Source: Sanguibacter sp. HDW7
GTDB taxonomy: Bacteria; Actinomycetota; Actinomycetes; Actinomycetales; Cellulomonadaceae
Direction: 5' to 3'
Assembly (NCBI RefSeq): GCF_011300875.1
Contig: NZ_CP049862.1
Span: 2,294,001-2,358,000, forward strand
DNA: 64,000 nt
A model generated the notes under the pieces. That model saw nothing but the letters and a program-made list of their open reading frames with translations. It was not told where the DNA came from and did no database searches. The translations under genes were made by a program, and so were the position numbers. Position 1 is the stretch's first letter; every line of letters starts with the position of its first letter. This document shows, in pieces, positions 7,282 to 17,907 of this stretch.

Positions 7282-9333
7282 TCAGACGGTCTTGCCCGCG
7301 TCGTCGTCGTGCGCCGTCGTCGGCGTCGTCTTCTGCACCTGGAGCAGGAACTCGACGTTCGACTTCGTCTCCTTGAACTTACCGAGCAGCAGCTCGATGG
7401 CCTGCTGCTGGTCGAGCCCGGAGAGCAGGCGGCGGAGCTTCCAGACGATCTTCAGCTCGTCGCCGCCCATGAGGATCTCCTCACGGCGCGTGCCCGACGC
7501 GTTGACGTCGACGGCGGGGAAGATCCGCTTGTCGGCGAGGCTCCGCGACAGACGCAGCTCCATGTTGCCGGTGCCCTTGAACTCCTCGAAGATCACCTCG
7601 TCCATCTTCGAGCCCGTCTCGACGAGCGCCGAGGCGAGGATCGTCAGCGAGCCGCCGTTCTCGATGTTGCGCGCCGCACCGAAGAACCGCTTCGGCGGGT
7701 AGAGCGCCGAAGCGTCGACACCACCGGAGAGGATGCGGCCCGACGCGGGGGCGGCGAGGTTGTAGGCGCGCGACAGGCGCGTGAGCGAGTCGAGGAGCAC
7801 GACGACGTCCTGCCCGAGCTCGACGAGCCGCTTCGCGCGCTCGATCGCGAGCTCGGCGACCATCGTGTGGTCCGTGGCGGGGCGGTCGAACGTCGAGGCG
7901 ATGACCTCGCCGTCGACCGTCCGCTCCATGTCCGTGACCTCCTCGGGGCGCTCGTCCACGAGCACCACCATGAGGTGGACCTCGGGGTTGTTCGCCGTGA
8001 TCGAGTTCGCGATCTGCTGCATGATGATCGTCTTGCCCGCCTTGGGCGGCGCGACGATGAGGCCGCGCTGCCCCTTGCCGATCGGCGCGACGATATCGAT
8101 GACACGCGGCGTGAGCTTCGTCGCCGCGGGGTTCTCGAGGCGCAGCCGCTCCTGCGGGTACAGCGGCGTGAGCTTTGCGAAGTCGGGACGCTCGTGCGCC
8201 TTCGACGGCACATCGCCGTTGACGGTGTCGAGGCGCACGAGGGCGTTGGCCTTGGCGCGCGCGATGTTCGACTGCGGGCCCTGGTCGCCCTCATGGGGCT
8301 GGCGCACGGCACCCGTGATCGCGTCGCCGCGGCGGAGGCCGGACTTCTTCACCTGACCCATGGAGACGTAGACGTCGCTCGGGCCCGGCAGGTAGCCGCT
8401 CGTGCGGACGAACGCCATGTTGTCGCGGATGTCGAGGATCCCGGCGATGGGCACGAGGACGTCGTCCTCGTGGATCTCGAAGTCCTCGGCGTCCAGGTCG
8501 AGGTTGCCCGTGCGGCTGCGGCCGCGCTTGCGGTCGCGCTCGCGGTAGCGGTCGCGACCGCGACGGCGACGGCCGCCGCGCTCGTCGTCCTCGAAGCCCT
8601 GCTCCTGCTGGGGCTGGCCGGCCTGGGGCTGGCCGGCCGGGCGCTGACCCTGGCCGCCCTGCTGGTTCTGCGGCTGACCCTGCTGACCCTGCTGGCCCTG
8701 CTGCGACTGCCGCGACTGCCGCGACTGCTGGCCCTGCCCCTGGTTCTTGTCCTGCCCCTCGGCGGGGCCCTGGTCGCGGCCGGCGCGACGGCGCTGGCCG
8801 CGCTCGAGGCCACGCTCGATCGAGGCGAGGTCGGCGGCGACGACCTCGCGCGCGGCGCGCGGCGTCTCCTCGCCAGCACCCTGCTCGTCGCGACGCTGCC
8901 CGCTGCGGGCCTCGGCCCGCTTACGGGCCTCCTCGGCGCGCTGCTCGGCGTCGTCGCCGCGACGCGGACGCTCGCCACGCGCTGGCCGGCGGCCGTCCTC
9001 ACGACGAGCGCGGTCCTCGCGGGCGGGGCGCTCGGCGCGCTCCTCGCGGTCGGGGGTTCCGGCCGCCTTCTCGGCGGCGGGCTTCTCGGCGGCCGCCTTC
9101 TCGGCGGCGGGCTTCTCGGCGGACCGGGCGGTCGCAGGCTTCTCTGCCTGCGCGGCCTTCTCGGTCCGGGGCTTGGACGCGGCGGCGCCGCGGGCTCCCT
9201 TGATCGCCTCGACGAGGTCGCTCTTGCGCATCTTCGAGGTTCCCTTGACGCCGAGGCCGGACGCGACCGTCTGGAGCTCGGCGAGGCGCATCGCTGTGAG
9301 TGCGCCGGAGGGAGCGGAGGTGGTGTCAGTCAC
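7282..9333 (-). CDS. rho: Transcription termination factor Rho with an extended disordered N-terminus
   Basis: Hexameric RNA-dependent ATPase/helicase that ends untranslated transcripts. Of 683 residues, the first ~45 are the Rho N-terminal helical domain (LAELQTVASGLGVKGTSKM). Residues ~50-270 are an inserted low-complexity region: Ala/Glu/Lys repeats, an Arg-rich stretch, then a Gln/Gly-rich run around residues 185-250. The RNA-binding fold follows (GILDIRDNMAFVRTSGYL), then the ATPase with Walker A PPKAGKTI and the Q- and R-loops. Such insertions are typical of actinobacterial Rho and raise RNA affinity. The GTG start has GAAGGG 7 nt upstream. The 337-nt leader is long enough for autogenous attenuation, as in other bacteria, but this is not shown here. 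Confidence 0.97.
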   Translation of the reverse strand: MTDTTSAPSGALTAMRLAELQTVASGLGVKGTSKMRKSDLVEAIKGARGAAASKPRTEKAAQAEKPATARSAEKPAAEKAAAEKPAAEKAAGTPDREERAERPAREDRARREDGRRPARGERPRRGDDAEQRAEEARKRAEARSGQRRDEQGAGEETPRAAREVVAADLASIERGLERGQRRRAGRDQGPAEGQDKNQGQGQQSRQSRQSQQGQQGQQGQPQNQQGGQGQRPAGQPQAGQPQQEQGFEDDERGGRRRRGRDRYRERDRKRGRSRTGNLDLDAEDFEIHEDDVLVPIAGILDIRDNMAFVRTSGYLPGPSDVYVSMGQVKKSGLRRGDAITGAVRQPHEGDQGPQSNIARAKANALVRLDTVNGDVPSKAHERPDFAKLTPLYPQERLRLENPAATKLTPRVIDIVAPIGKGQRGLIVAPPKAGKTIIMQQIANSITANNPEVHLMVVLVDERPEEVTDMERTVDGEVIASTFDRPATDHTMVAELAIERAKRLVELGQDVVVLLDSLTRLSRAYNLAAPASGRILSGGVDASALYPPKRFFGAARNIENGGSLTILASALVETGSKMDEVIFEEFKGTGNMELRLSRSLADKRIFPAVDVNASGTRREEILMGGDELKIVWKLRRLLSGLDQQQAIELLLGKFKETKSNVEFLLQVQKTTPTTAHDDDAGKTV

Positions 9334-9670
9334 TGAGGACCCTTCCCCTGATGTTGCGGTACGCCGCCCGTGCGGTCGACCGCTGGTGTGGAGGACTCAC
9401 GCGTCTCCCGCGCGCGGACCGTCCGGACGCGACTACCCTCGTGCTCGCGCACGTACAGGGGCCGGCAGGTGCCGACGCGACGTTCCGGAGACGTACCCCC
9501 GTGTGGCAGCCCTGCGCGTCGCGGCGCGGGCAGACCCGGTCTCAGGAGAATCACCGGGGGAACAGACCTATCGTACACGAGCACCGCACTCGCGCATCCC
9601 TCGCGCACAGCGTCGTTCTGCGGGTCCTGTGGGCTCGGGCGTCGCACCACCACGAGGTGGAACGACGCGC
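9334..9670. other. Intergenic region: rho leader and thrB 3' end
   Basis: Gap of 337 bp between two minus-strand genes. It must hold the rho promoter and leader. Only weak structure is seen: a 5-bp hairpin (CCACC/GGTGG) near 9646-9660 just past thrB, and no clear -35/-10 pair. No coding potential comparable with the flanking genes was found. Confidence 0.4.
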
Positions 9671-10591
9671 TCAGAGCCGCTCGGCGTGGGCACCGACCGC
9701 GTCGATGCCAGGGCACGACGCATGCCACGCAGGTGCGCCGTCGAGCAGCTCGGCGACCGTGTCGGCGACGAGATCGCCCTCGCTCGCACGGCCGAGCACG
9801 AGGACCGTCGGCCCCGCACCCGAGACGACGGCTGCGAGGCGGCGCTCGCGCAGAGCGTGGACGAGGTCGACGGAACCACGCATGACGTCACCGCGGTAGT
9901 CCTGGTGGAGCTTGTCCTCGGTCGCCTCGAGCAGGAGCTCGGGACGGCGCGTGAGCGCCTCGACGAGGAGCGCCGCCCGGCCGGCGTTGAACGCCGCGTC
10001 CGCGTGCGGGACGTGCGTCGGCAGGACGCCGCGCGCTCGCTTCGTCGCGAGCCTCTCCGTCGGGACGAGCACCCAGGGCTCGACGTCCGCATGGACCTCG
10101 AGCCGCGTCGCACGCGCGCCGCCAGCCTCCTGCCACGCGATCGTCGCACCGCCGAGGATCGCGGGAGCCGCGTTGTCGGGGTGCCCCTCGAACTGCGTCG
10201 CGAGCCGCAGCGCAACCCGGTCGTCGAGCGCCTCCGGGTCCGAGATGAGCGCACGCGCAGCGGCGATACCCGCGACGACGGCGGCGGCCGACGAGCCCAT
10301 GCCGCGGCCGTGCGGGATCTCGTTCGTGCACGTCATGAGCAGACCGGTCTGCGGCGCACCCACGAGGTCGAGCGCGGCGCGCAGCGCACGCACGACGAGG
10401 TGGTCCTCGCCGAGCGGCACCTCCCCCGCGCCCTCCCCGAGCACCGAGACCTCGGTCGTGTCCGTGCCGATCGCCCGGACGTCGAGGACGTCGTGCCGAC
10501 CGAGCGCGAGGCCCATCGCGTCGAAGCCGGGGCCGAGGTTCGCGCTCGTCGCGGGAACCGTCACCCGGACGTGGTCGTGTCCGAGCCGCAT
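9671..10591 (-). CDS. thrB: Homoserine kinase
   Basis: GHMP-superfamily kinase that phosphorylates L-homoserine, the substrate step for threonine synthase. The 306-residue protein has the N-terminal VPATSANLGPGFDAMGLAL and the GHMP ATP loop PHGRGMGSSAAAVVAG near residue 94, and the C-terminal VVSGAGPTVLVL motif. The ATG at 10591 lies 2 bp after the thrC stop, so hom-thrC-thrB form one operon in pathway order except for the thrC/thrB swap common in actinobacteria. Confidence 0.96.
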   Translation of the reverse strand: MRLGHDHVRVTVPATSANLGPGFDAMGLALGRHDVLDVRAIGTDTTEVSVLGEGAGEVPLGEDHLVVRALRAALDLVGAPQTGLLMTCTNEIPHGRGMGSSAAAVVAGIAAARALISDPEALDDRVALRLATQFEGHPDNAAPAILGGATIAWQEAGGARATRLEVHADVEPWVLVPTERLATKRARGVLPTHVPHADAAFNAGRAALLVEALTRRPELLLEATEDKLHQDYRGDVMRGSVDLVHALRERRLAAVVSGAGPTVLVLGRASEGDLVADTVAELLDGAPAWHASCPGIDAVGAHAERL

Positions 10592-10593
10592 GG

Positions 10594-11664
10594 TCAGACG
10601 AGGCCGAGGGCGTCGGCGACCGACATGACGTCGACCGACACCTTCTGCGGCTCGACGTCCGCGCCGTCGAGCGTGCGCAGCGCCCACTGCGGGTCCTTGA
10701 GCCCGTGGCCAGTCACCGTGATCGTCACGCGGGCGCCCGCGGGCACGAGCCCTCGCTCGGCACGCATGAGCAGGCCCGCGACACCCGCTGCGGAGGCCGG
10801 CTCGACGAACACGCCGACCTCGGCCGACAGGATGCGGTGCGCCGCAAGGATCTGCTCGTCGGTCACGGCCTCGATGACGCCGCCCGACGCGTCGCGCGCC
10901 TCGATCGCCTGGTCCCACGACGCCGGCTTGCCGATGCGGATCGCGGTCGCGATCGTCTCGGGCTCGTCGATCGGGTAGCCCTTGACGAGCGGCGAGGCGC
11001 CCTCGGCCTGGAAGCCCCACATCTGCGGGGTGCGCGTCGCGACGCCAGCCTCCGCGTACTCGCGGAAGCCCTTCCAGTATGCCGTGATGTTGCCCGCGTT
11101 GCCGACGGGCAGGCAGTGGATGTCCGGGGCGTCGCCGAGGGCGTCGACGATCTCGAACGACGCCGTCTTCTGGCCCTGGATGCGGTCGGGGTTGACCGAG
11201 TTGACGAGCTCGACCGGGTAGACCTCGGCGAGCTTGCGCGCGATGTCGAGGCAGTCGTCGAAGTTGCCGTCGACCTGCAGCAGACGCGCGCCGTGCGCGA
11301 CCGCCTGGCTGAGCTTGCCCATCGCGATCTTGCCGTCGGGCACGAGGACGGCGCACGTCATGCCCGCCGCGGTCGCGTAGGCCGCAGCCGACGCCGACGT
11401 GTTGCCGGTCGACGCGCACACGACGGCCTTGGCACCGCGCGCGGCAGCGGCCGAGATCGCGGTCGTCATGCCGCGGTCCTTGAACGAGCCGGTCGGGTTC
11501 ATGCCCTCGACCTTGACGAAGACCTCGGCACCCGTGCGGGCCGAGAGCGCCGGAGCGGGCACGAGCGGCGTGCCGCCCTCGCCGAGCGTCACGACGTGCG
11601 TGCGGAGGTGCTCCGGGAGCAGATCGCCGTACTCACGGATGATTCCCTGCCACTGGTGGGCCAT
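10594..11664 (-). CDS. thrC: Threonine synthase
   Basis: PLP enzyme converting O-phosphohomoserine to threonine. It has 356 residues, the short actinobacterial/plant-like type. The PLP lysine is K62 in [11 protein letters not shown], the phosphate-binding loop is [12 protein letters not shown], and [14 protein letters not shown] is conserved in fold-type II enzymes. Its ATG shares a base with the hom stop (TGATG), giving tight translational coupling; thrB follows 2 bp after its stop. Confidence 0.96.
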   Translation of the reverse strand: MAHQWQGIIREYGDLLPEHLRTHVVTLGEGGTPLVPAPALSARTGAEVFVKVEGMNPTGSFKDRGMTTAISAAAARGAKAVVCASTGNTSASAAAYATAAGMTCAVLVPDGKIAMGKLSQAVAHGARLLQVDGNFDDCLDIARKLAEVYPVELVNSVNPDRIQGQKTASFEIVDALGDAPDIHCLPVGNAGNITAYWKGFREYAEAGVATRTPQMWGFQAEGASPLVKGYPIDEPETIATAIRIGKPASWDQAIEARDASGGVIEAVTDEQILAAHRILSAEVGVFVEPASAAGVAGLLMRAERGLVPAGARVTITVTGHGLKDPQWALRTLDGADVEPQKVSVDVMSVADALGLV

Positions 11665-12956
11665 CAGGCTCCCTCAACTCTCAGGACGGAGGTGACTTCC
11701 TTGACGACGTCGAGGCCACGGACGGCCTCGACGGTGGCCGCGAGCGCGGCCTCGGGTGCGGAGTGCGTCGTCAGCACGAGGCGGGCTCCGCCGTCGGCGG
11801 TCTCCCCCTGCTGGCGCATCGCGGCGATCGAGACGCCGTGCTCCGCGACGACGCCCGCGACCCGGGCGAGCACACCGGGACGGTCGTCGACGAGCACGCG
11901 GATCTGGTAGCGCGTCACGGCCGCCGTGGCGGGCGCGAGCGGGAGGTCGGCGTAGCGCGACTCGTCGGGGCCCTTGCCCCCGAGCACGCGGTGACGGCCG
12001 ACGGAGACGACGTCACCGACGACGGCCGACGCGGTCGGTGCGCCACCGGCGCCGCGGCCGTAGAACATGAGCTCGCCTGCCGCCTCGGCCTCGACGAAGA
12101 CAGCGTTGAAAGCGCCGCCGACGGTGGCGAGCGGGTGCGTCAGGGGGACGAGCGAGGGGTGCACGCGCACCGAGACGCCCTCGTCGGTGAGCTCCGCGAT
12201 CGCGAGGAGCTTGATGACGTGGCCCGTCGCGGCCGCCCAGGCGACGTCGTCGGCCGAGACCCGCGTGATGCCCTCGCATGCGACGTCCTCGAGCCGCACG
12301 CGCGTGTGGAACGCGAGCGACGCGATGATCGCGGCCTTCGCCGCGGCGTCGTGGCCCTCGACGTCGGCGGTCGGGTCCGCCTCGGCGTAGCCGAGCTCCT
12401 GCGCCGTGCGCAGGACGTCCGCGAACGCGAGGCCCTTCGTCGTCATCTCGTCGAGGATGTAGTTCGTCGTGCCGTTGACGATGCCGAGGACGCGGCGCAC
12501 GCGGTCGCCCGCGAGCGACTCGCGCAGCGGCCGCACGAGCGGGATCGCACCCGCGACGGCGGCCTCGAAGTAGACGTCGACGCCCGCGGCGTCGGCCGCC
12601 TGGTAGAGCTCGGGACCGTGCTGGGCGAGGAGCGCCTTGTTGGCCGTGACGACGCTCGCGCCGTGCTCGATCGCACGCAGCAGCAGGCCGCGCGCGGGCT
12701 CGATACCTCCCATCAGCTCGACGACGATGTCGGCGCGCGTCACGAGCTCCGCCGCGTCCGTCGTCAGCAGGGCGCGCGGGACGACCGCGTCGCGCGGGGC
12801 GTCGACGTCACGGACGGCGACACCGACGAGCTCGAGCGAGGCGCCGACGCGGGCCGCGAGGTCCTCCGACTGCTCCGTGAGCAGCCGCACGACCTGCGTG
12901 CCGACGACGCCGCAGCCCAGCAGGGCGATGCGCAGGGCGCTGGACGGTGCAGGCAC
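11664..12956 (-). CDS. hom: Homoserine dehydrogenase with ACT regulatory domain
   Basis: NAD(P)H-dependent reduction of aspartate semialdehyde to homoserine. The protein has 430 residues: a Rossmann domain ([16 protein letters not shown], residues 10-25), a catalytic domain with [11 protein letters not shown] and the [16 protein letters not shown] motif, and a C-terminal ACT domain from about 350 ([23 protein letters not shown]) expected to mediate threonine feedback. The GTG start was chosen because AAGGAGG lies 4 nt upstream. It heads the hom-thrC-thrB operon and follows lysA, from which the lysA terminator separates it. Confidence 0.96.
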   Translation of the reverse strand: MPAPSSALRIALLGCGVVGTQVVRLLTEQSEDLAARVGASLELVGVAVRDVDAPRDAVVPRALLTTDAAELVTRADIVVELMGGIEPARGLLLRAIEHGASVVTANKALLAQHGPELYQAADAAGVDVYFEAAVAGAIPLVRPLRESLAGDRVRRVLGIVNGTTNYILDEMTTKGLAFADVLRTAQELGYAEADPTADVEGHDAAAKAAIIASLAFHTRVRLEDVACEGITRVSADDVAWAAATGHVIKLLAIAELTDEGVSVRVHPSLVPLTHPLATVGGAFNAVFVEAEAAGELMFYGRGAGGAPTASAVVGDVVSVGRHRVLGGKGPDESRYADLPLAPATAAVTRYQIRVLVDDRPGVLARVAGVVAEHGVSIAAMRQQGETADGGARLVLTTHSAPEAALAATVEAVRGLDVVKEVTSVLRVEGA

Positions 12957-13053
12957 CGGTCCTCCTTCGTTCGGGGCTCGTGGAGCCCCGGATCGGACGC
13001 CGCTCCGGTCCGGGTGCGGCGGGTCGTGCACAGGATAGGCGGCGGCGGACCGG

Positions 13054-13093
13054 CCGTGCGGGGCCGTCCACGAACGTGGACGGCCCCGCACGG
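13054..13093 (-). terminator. Terminator hairpin after lysA
   Basis: The arms at 13054-13072 and 13075-13093 are perfectly complementary over 19 bp (CCGTGCGGGGCCGTCCACG and its complement), directly after the lysA stop. It separates argS-lysA from hom-thrC-thrB. Confidence 0.85.
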
Positions 13094-14497
13094 TCAGCCG
13101 ACGTCGAGCGCGAGCAGGTCGTCCTCGGTCTCGCGGCGCACGAGAACGCTCGTGCCGCCCTCGGCGAGGGCGACGACGGGCGGACGGGGCACCATGTTGT
13201 AGTTCGACGCCATCGAGCGGCCGTACGCGCCCGTCGCGGCGACGAGCAGGAGGTCGCCCGCGCGCACGTCCGCCGGCAGCCACACGTCGTGGACAACGAT
13301 GTCGCCCGACTCGCAGTGCTTGCCGACGACGCGCGCGAGCACGGGCTCGGCCGTCGAGAGACGCCCGGCGACCTCGGCGTGGTACGCCGCGCCGTAGAGC
13401 GCGGGGCGCACGTTGTCGCTCATGCCGCCGTCGACCGAGACGTAGAGGCGCGACGTGGTGTCGTCGACCCGCACGGGCTTGATCGTGCCGATCGTGTAGA
13501 GCGTCGTGCCGGGAGGGCCCGCGATCGAGCGGCCGGGCTCGATCGAGAAGCGCGGCAGGCTCTGGCCGAGGGACGCCGCGGCGTCCGCGACGGCCGACGC
13601 GATCTCCTTCGCGACGCGCTCGGGGTCGAGCGCGACCTCCCCGGGCAGGTAGGCGATGCCGTAGCCGCCGCCGAGGTCGACCTCGTCGACGAGGACGCCC
13701 GTGCGCGCCGCGAGGGCGCCGCGAAGCTCGAGGACCTTGTGCGCGGCGGCCTCGAAGCCCGAGGCGTCGAGGATCTGCGAGCCGATGTGGGAGTGGATGC
13801 CCTGGAGCGCGAGCTCGGGGTGAGCGAGCACCGCGAGCAGTCCCGCGAGCGCGGGGCTGTCAGCGCCCTCGGGAGCCGCGACGGAGAGGCCGAACTTCTG
13901 GTCCTCGTGCGCCGTCGAGATGTACTCGTGGCCGCCCGCGTGCACGCCCGTCGTCACGCGCACCATGACGGGCGCGACGACGCCGTGCGCACCGGCCGCG
14001 TCCGCGACGCGCTCGATCTCGGCGAGGGAGTCGACGATGATGCGACCGACACCCTCCTCGAGCGCCCGGGCGATCTCTGCGTCGGACTTGTTGTTGCCGT
14101 GCAGGCCGATGTCGGCGCCCGGCACGCCTGCGCGGAGCGCGGTGAGGAGCTCGGCACCCGACGCGGTGTCGATGCGCAGGCCCTCGGCGTGCATCCAGCG
14201 CGCGACGGCCGTCGAGAGGAACGCCTTGCCCGCGTAGTAGACGTCGACCTCGGCACCGATCGCAGCGAACGCGGCCTCGAAGGCCGTGCGGTAGGCGCGG
14301 GCGCGCCCCCGCATGTCGGACTCGTCGACGAGGTAGGCGGGCGTGCCGTGCTCGGCCGCGACCTCACGGACGTCGACGCCCGCGACGTGCACGGCGCCGT
14401 CGTCGTCGCGGCGCGCCGAACGCGGCCACGGCTCCCCGGGCATCGACGTGCCGCCGGGCACCTGGGCGGGCACCGGCCCGCCGGCCGCGGCGCTCAC
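13094..14497 (-). CDS. lysA: Diaminopimelate decarboxylase
   Basis: PLP enzyme that decarboxylates meso-diaminopimelate to lysine, the last step of lysine synthesis. The 467-residue protein is an alanine-racemase-fold barrel with PLP lysine K91 in [10 protein letters not shown], the [10 protein letters not shown] segment, and the C-terminal [11 protein letters not shown] and [12 protein letters not shown] motifs. The GTG start at 14497 overlaps the argS stop by 4 bp (GTGA); an ATG 19 codons in is possible. The argS-lysA pair is a classic actinobacterial operon, in corynebacteria controlled jointly by lysine and arginine. Confidence 0.96.
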   Translation of the reverse strand: MSAAAGGPVPAQVPGGTSMPGEPWPRSARRDDDGAVHVAGVDVREVAAEHGTPAYLVDESDMRGRARAYRTAFEAAFAAIGAEVDVYYAGKAFLSTAVARWMHAEGLRIDTASGAELLTALRAGVPGADIGLHGNNKSDAEIARALEEGVGRIIVDSLAEIERVADAAGAHGVVAPVMVRVTTGVHAGGHEYISTAHEDQKFGLSVAAPEGADSPALAGLLAVLAHPELALQGIHSHIGSQILDASGFEAAAHKVLELRGALAARTGVLVDEVDLGGGYGIAYLPGEVALDPERVAKEIASAVADAAASLGQSLPRFSIEPGRSIAGPPGTTLYTIGTIKPVRVDDTTSRLYVSVDGGMSDNVRPALYGAAYHAEVAGRLSTAEPVLARVVGKHCESGDIVVHDVWLPADVRAGDLLLVAATGAYGRSMASNYNMVPRPPVVALAEGGTSVLVRRETEDDLLALDVG

Positions 14498-16173
14498 ATC
14501 CGCTCCGGCGCGGACACGCCGAGCAGGCCGAGGCCGTTCGCGATGACCTGACGCGTCGCGTCGTTGAGCCACAGGCGCGTGCGGTGCTCGTCGCCCACGG
14601 GCTCCTCGCCGAGCGGCGTCACGCGACGCTCGCCGTACCACTTGTGGTACGAGCCCGCGAGGGCCTCGAGGTAGCGCGCGACACGGTGCGGCTCGCGCAG
14701 CTCCGCAGCCTGCGCGACGACGCGCGGGAACTCCGTGAGGGCACCGATGAGCGCGGCCTCGGTCGGGTGGTCGAGCTGCGACGGGTCGAAGCCGTCCTCG
14801 CGGCGCACGCCGTGCTCGGCCGCGTTGCGCGCGACGTTCGCGGTGCGCGCGTGCGCGTACTGCACGTAGAACACGGGGTTCTCGTTGCTCGCGCGGGCGA
14901 GGAGATCGAGGTCGAGGTCGATCGACGAGTCGGACGAGGAGCGCGCGAGCGAGTAGCGCGCGGCGTCGACGCCGACGATCTCGACGAGGTCCTCGAGCGT
15001 GACGATCGTGCCCGCACGCTTCGACATGCGCAGCGGCTGGCCGTCCTTGAGGAGGTTGACCATCTGCCCGATGAGGATCTGCAGGTTGACGTTCGGGGTG
15101 TCGCCGAACGCGGCGCACACGGCCTGCATGCGGGCGACGTAGCCGTGGTGGTCGGCGCCGAGCATGAGGATCTCGACGTCGAAGCCGCGCTCACGCTTGT
15201 CGAGGTAGTAGGCGATGTCGCCCGCGATGTAGGCGGCGTCACCGTCGGACTTCACGACGACGCGGTCCTTGTCGTCGCCGAAGTCGGTCGTGCGCAGCCA
15301 GGTCGCGCCGTCCTTCTCGAAGATGTGGCCCTGCGCGCGCAGCCGCTCGATCGCACGGTCCACCGCACCCGACTCGTGGAGGGAGTCCTCGTGGAAGAAG
15401 ACGTCGAAGTCGACGCCGAACTCGTGGAGCGACTGCTTGATCTCGCCGAACATGCGCTCGACGCCGCGCGCGCGGAAGACCTCCTGCGCCTCGGCCTCGG
15501 GCAGCGTCAGCGGGTCAGGGTCGCCCGCTGCGGCGACGTCGGCCTGGACGGCGTCGGCGATGTCCTGGATGTACTGGCCGCCGTAGCCGTCCTCCGGGGC
15601 CTCCTCGCCGCGGGCGCGCGCGAGCAGCGACCGCGCGAAGCGGTCGATCTGCGCGCCGTGGTCGTTGAAGTAGTACTCGCGCGTCACCTCGGCGCCCTGC
15701 GACTCGAGGACGCGGGCGAGCGAGTCGCCCACCGCGGCCCAGCGCACACCACCGATGTGGATGGGGCCCGTCGGGTTCGCCGAGACGAACTCGAGGTTGA
15801 TCTTCTTGCCCGCCTCGGCGGTGCCGCGGCCATAGGCCGCGCCCGCCTCGAGGATCGTGCGCGCGAGCTCGCCCGCCGCAGCCGCGTCGAGGGTGATGTT
15901 GAGGAAGCCCGGTCCGGCGACGTCAACCTTGGCGACGCCAGGCGTCGCAGCGAGGCGCGCGGCGAGGTCGTCGGCGAGTACGCGCGGGGCGACGCCCGCC
16001 TTCTTGGCGAGCTGCAGCGCGACGTTCGTCGCCCAGTCGCCGTGCTCGCGCTGACGCGGTCGCTCGACGTGGACGGACGTCGGGACCTCCTCCGCGGGGA
16101 GAGCCAGGGTGCCGTCAGCGACGGCGGCGGCGAGGGCGGAACTGATCGCGTGGGAAAGCTCGTCGGGAGTCAC
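14494..16173 (-). CDS. argS: Arginine-tRNA ligase
   Basis: Class I aminoacyl-tRNA synthetase of 559 residues. The HIGH motif appears as HIGG (139-142) in [15 protein letters not shown], and a KMSKS-like loop reads RMSKRAGT. The C-terminal DALR anticodon-binding domain follows ([19 protein letters not shown]). It is the first gene of argS-lysA. It is preceded 21 bp upstream by the end of a membrane protein gene transcribed in the same direction. Confidence 0.97.
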   Translation of the reverse strand: MTPDELSHAISSALAAAVADGTLALPAEEVPTSVHVERPRQREHGDWATNVALQLAKKAGVAPRVLADDLAARLAATPGVAKVDVAGPGFLNITLDAAAAGELARTILEAGAAYGRGTAEAGKKINLEFVSANPTGPIHIGGVRWAAVGDSLARVLESQGAEVTREYYFNDHGAQIDRFARSLLARARGEEAPEDGYGGQYIQDIADAVQADVAAAGDPDPLTLPEAEAQEVFRARGVERMFGEIKQSLHEFGVDFDVFFHEDSLHESGAVDRAIERLRAQGHIFEKDGATWLRTTDFGDDKDRVVVKSDGDAAYIAGDIAYYLDKRERGFDVEILMLGADHHGYVARMQAVCAAFGDTPNVNLQILIGQMVNLLKDGQPLRMSKRAGTIVTLEDLVEIVGVDAARYSLARSSSDSSIDLDLDLLARASNENPVFYVQYAHARTANVARNAAEHGVRREDGFDPSQLDHPTEAALIGALTEFPRVVAQAAELREPHRVARYLEALAGSYHKWYGERRVTPLGEEPVGDEHRTRLWLNDATRQVIANGLGLLGVSAPERM

Positions 16174-16194
16174 CGGGCAATCCTAGCGAGACTG

Positions 16195-17022
16195 CTAGCC
16201 GGGCTGCTCCCCCGGTCCGAGGCGGAAGCGGTCGACGAGCACGCGCGCCGCCCCCGTCGGCCCGTCGACCTCGACGCTCGCCGTGAACTCCGACCACACG
16301 AACGTCGTGCGGCCGTCGTGGACCACCCGGCGCACGATCGCGCCGCCCTCTGCCGCCAGCGTCTTGCCCTCGGTCGTGTCGGCGCCCTCGAGGCGGTCCC
16401 GGACGATCCCAGCAGCCATCGCCTCGGCGTCCGTCGAGGTCGGGTGGAGCGTGACGACGACGGCGACCGCAGTGCCGTTCCGTGTGAACGTCGCCTGCAT
16501 CGACTCGGTCGCACCGTCGTCGACGACGACCGTCCAGCCGTCGGTCGCGAACTTCTCGATCTCCAGCGGCAGGCTGAGCACGAGACCCGTGCCCGTCCCG
16601 AGGACGGGAACCTCCGTCATGCCGTCGAGGTCCTCGATCGTCACCGTGCCGCCGGTCGACGCCTTCTCCGTGGCCTCGGAGCGGTACCCGAGCGAGTCCT
16701 CCGTCACCATCTCCGTCGTGATCGCCGTGGACGGCAGCGCGAGCCGGACAGGGGTGGGCACCGGTGCTGCCGCGGCCGACGGGACGACGTCGCCCTGGAG
16801 GCTCGCGCCCCACAGGCCCCACGCGGCCGTGCCGAGGATCCCGAGCGCGCAGCCGACGATCGCGAGCCTGCGCACCGCCGCGGCGGGGCGCGCGACGAGC
16901 GAGGCGACGCCGAGAACGAGAGCGACGGGGCCCGTCATGAGGACGCCTGCGACGACCGACGCCACAGCCGTCCGCGCACCGTCACGGCTGCGGCCGGGGG
17001 CGCCGCGGCGCTCCGTGGTCAT
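16195..17022 (-). CDS. Uncharacterised membrane-anchored protein
   Basis: Protein of 275 residues with no family recognised. Two hydrophobic helices near residues 17-42 and 51-72 are joined by a short Arg-rich loop. The remaining ~200 residues form a soluble Val/Thr-rich domain, probably extracytoplasmic, with beta-strand character and no cysteine cluster or catalytic signature. The start has AAGGAGG close upstream. It lies just upstream of argS on the same strand and may share that transcript, and it is divergent from the GntR regulator. Confidence 0.75.
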   Translation of the reverse strand: MTTERRGAPGRSRDGARTAVASVVAGVLMTGPVALVLGVASLVARPAAAVRRLAIVGCALGILGTAAWGLWGASLQGDVVPSAAAAPVPTPVRLALPSTAITTEMVTEDSLGYRSEATEKASTGGTVTIEDLDGMTEVPVLGTGTGLVLSLPLEIEKFATDGWTVVVDDGATESMQATFTRNGTAVAVVVTLHPTSTDAEAMAAGIVRDRLEGADTTEGKTLAAEGGAIVRRVVHDGRTTFVWSEFTASVEVDGPTGAARVLVDRFRLGPGEQPG

Positions 17023-17200
17023 CGCTCCTCCTTGAGCATGTCGGGCGTGCGGCGCGGTCCCGTGGGGTGCTGCACCTGCACGCCCCCAGCCTAGCCGGAC
17101 CCCTGGCCATGAGCGACCGTCGCCGCCGCGTCGTGTGCGTGACGATCGGGATGTTCCGGTCCAGCCGGTGAGCCGATGTGGCCACGGGACCCACGACGGT

Positions 17201-17217
17201 GTTCACTTCTCGTGAAC
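17201..17217. promoter_or_regulatory. GTTCAC-N5-GTGAAC palindrome, likely GntR operator
   Basis: A perfect 6+6 bp inverted repeat ends 21 bp before the start codon of the FadR/GntR regulator, in the spacer it shares with a divergent membrane-protein gene. Position and symmetry suit autoregulation by the downstream product. Confidence 0.5.
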
Positions 17218-17238
17218 CACCCGACGAAGGAGACGTAC

Positions 17239-17895
17239 ATGGTTGCCCGCACCGGACTCATCGATCGCACGGTCGAGCAGCTCCGCGAGTCCGTCATCGA
17301 CGGCACCTGGCCCGTCGGCAGCCGCATCCCCACCGAGGCGGACCTCGCCTCGACGCTCGGCGTCGGGCGCAACACGATCCGCGAGGCGGTGCAGTCGCTC
17401 GTCCACTCCGGGCTCCTCGTGCGGCGCCAGGGCTCCGGGACCTACGTGCTCTCGGACTCTGAGCTCTCCGTCGCCCTCGGCCGACAGATCGAGCACGTCC
17501 ACCAGCAGCACATCCTCGAGGTCCGCCGCAGCCTCGAGGTCGAGGCCGCCCGCCTCGCCGCCCGCCGCCGCACCGAGCGCGACGTCATGACTCTCCGCTC
17601 CCTCAACGAGGGCCGCCAGCAGAGCTTCTCCGTCGGCGACGTCGACTCGATGGTGACGAGCGACCTCGCGCTCCACCGCGCGATCGTCGCCGCAGCGCGC
17701 AACCCGTTGCTGCTCGACCTCTACGAGAACCTCCTCGACGCGATCGGCGACTCCATCCGCGCCAACGTCGAGACCGATCACCCCGACCACACGCACGACG
17801 AGCTCGTCGAGGCCATCGTCGACGGCGACGAGGACGCGGCCGCACGCGAGATCTACGCCTACCTCGAGCTCTACCTCGAGGCCCTCACGAGCTGA
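17239..17895 (+). CDS. FadR-subfamily GntR transcriptional regulator
   Basis: DNA-binding repressor of 218 residues. The N-terminal winged helix-turn-helix spans about 8-72 (SRIPTEADLASTLGVGRNTI, then RQGSGTYVL), and the C-terminal FCD all-helical effector domain about 85-215, with the usual EVRRSLEVEAARLAA, DLALHRAIVAAARN and H-x3-E metal-site pattern. The ATG at 17239 has GAAGGAGA upstream. The effector is unknown; members often sense carboxylates. Its only neighbours are a membrane protein and tRNA-Arg, so it probably acts elsewhere as well as on itself. Confidence 0.9.
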   Translation: MVARTGLIDRTVEQLRESVIDGTWPVGSRIPTEADLASTLGVGRNTIREAVQSLVHSGLLVRRQGSGTYVLSDSELSVALGRQIEHVHQQHILEVRRSLEVEAARLAARRRTERDVMTLRSLNEGRQQSFSVGDVDSMVTSDLALHRAIVAAARNPLLLDLYENLLDAIGDSIRANVETDHPDHTHDELVEAIVDGDEDAAAREIYAYLELYLEALTS

Positions 17896-17907
17896 CCCTG
17901 GGCAGAT

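Noticed and set aside
8620-8760. Short tandem-like repeat in the DNA (CTGGGGCTGGCCGG, CTGCCGCGACTG units)
   Set aside because: It lies within rho and encodes the Gln/Gly-rich repeats of the protein; it is not an independent repeat array.
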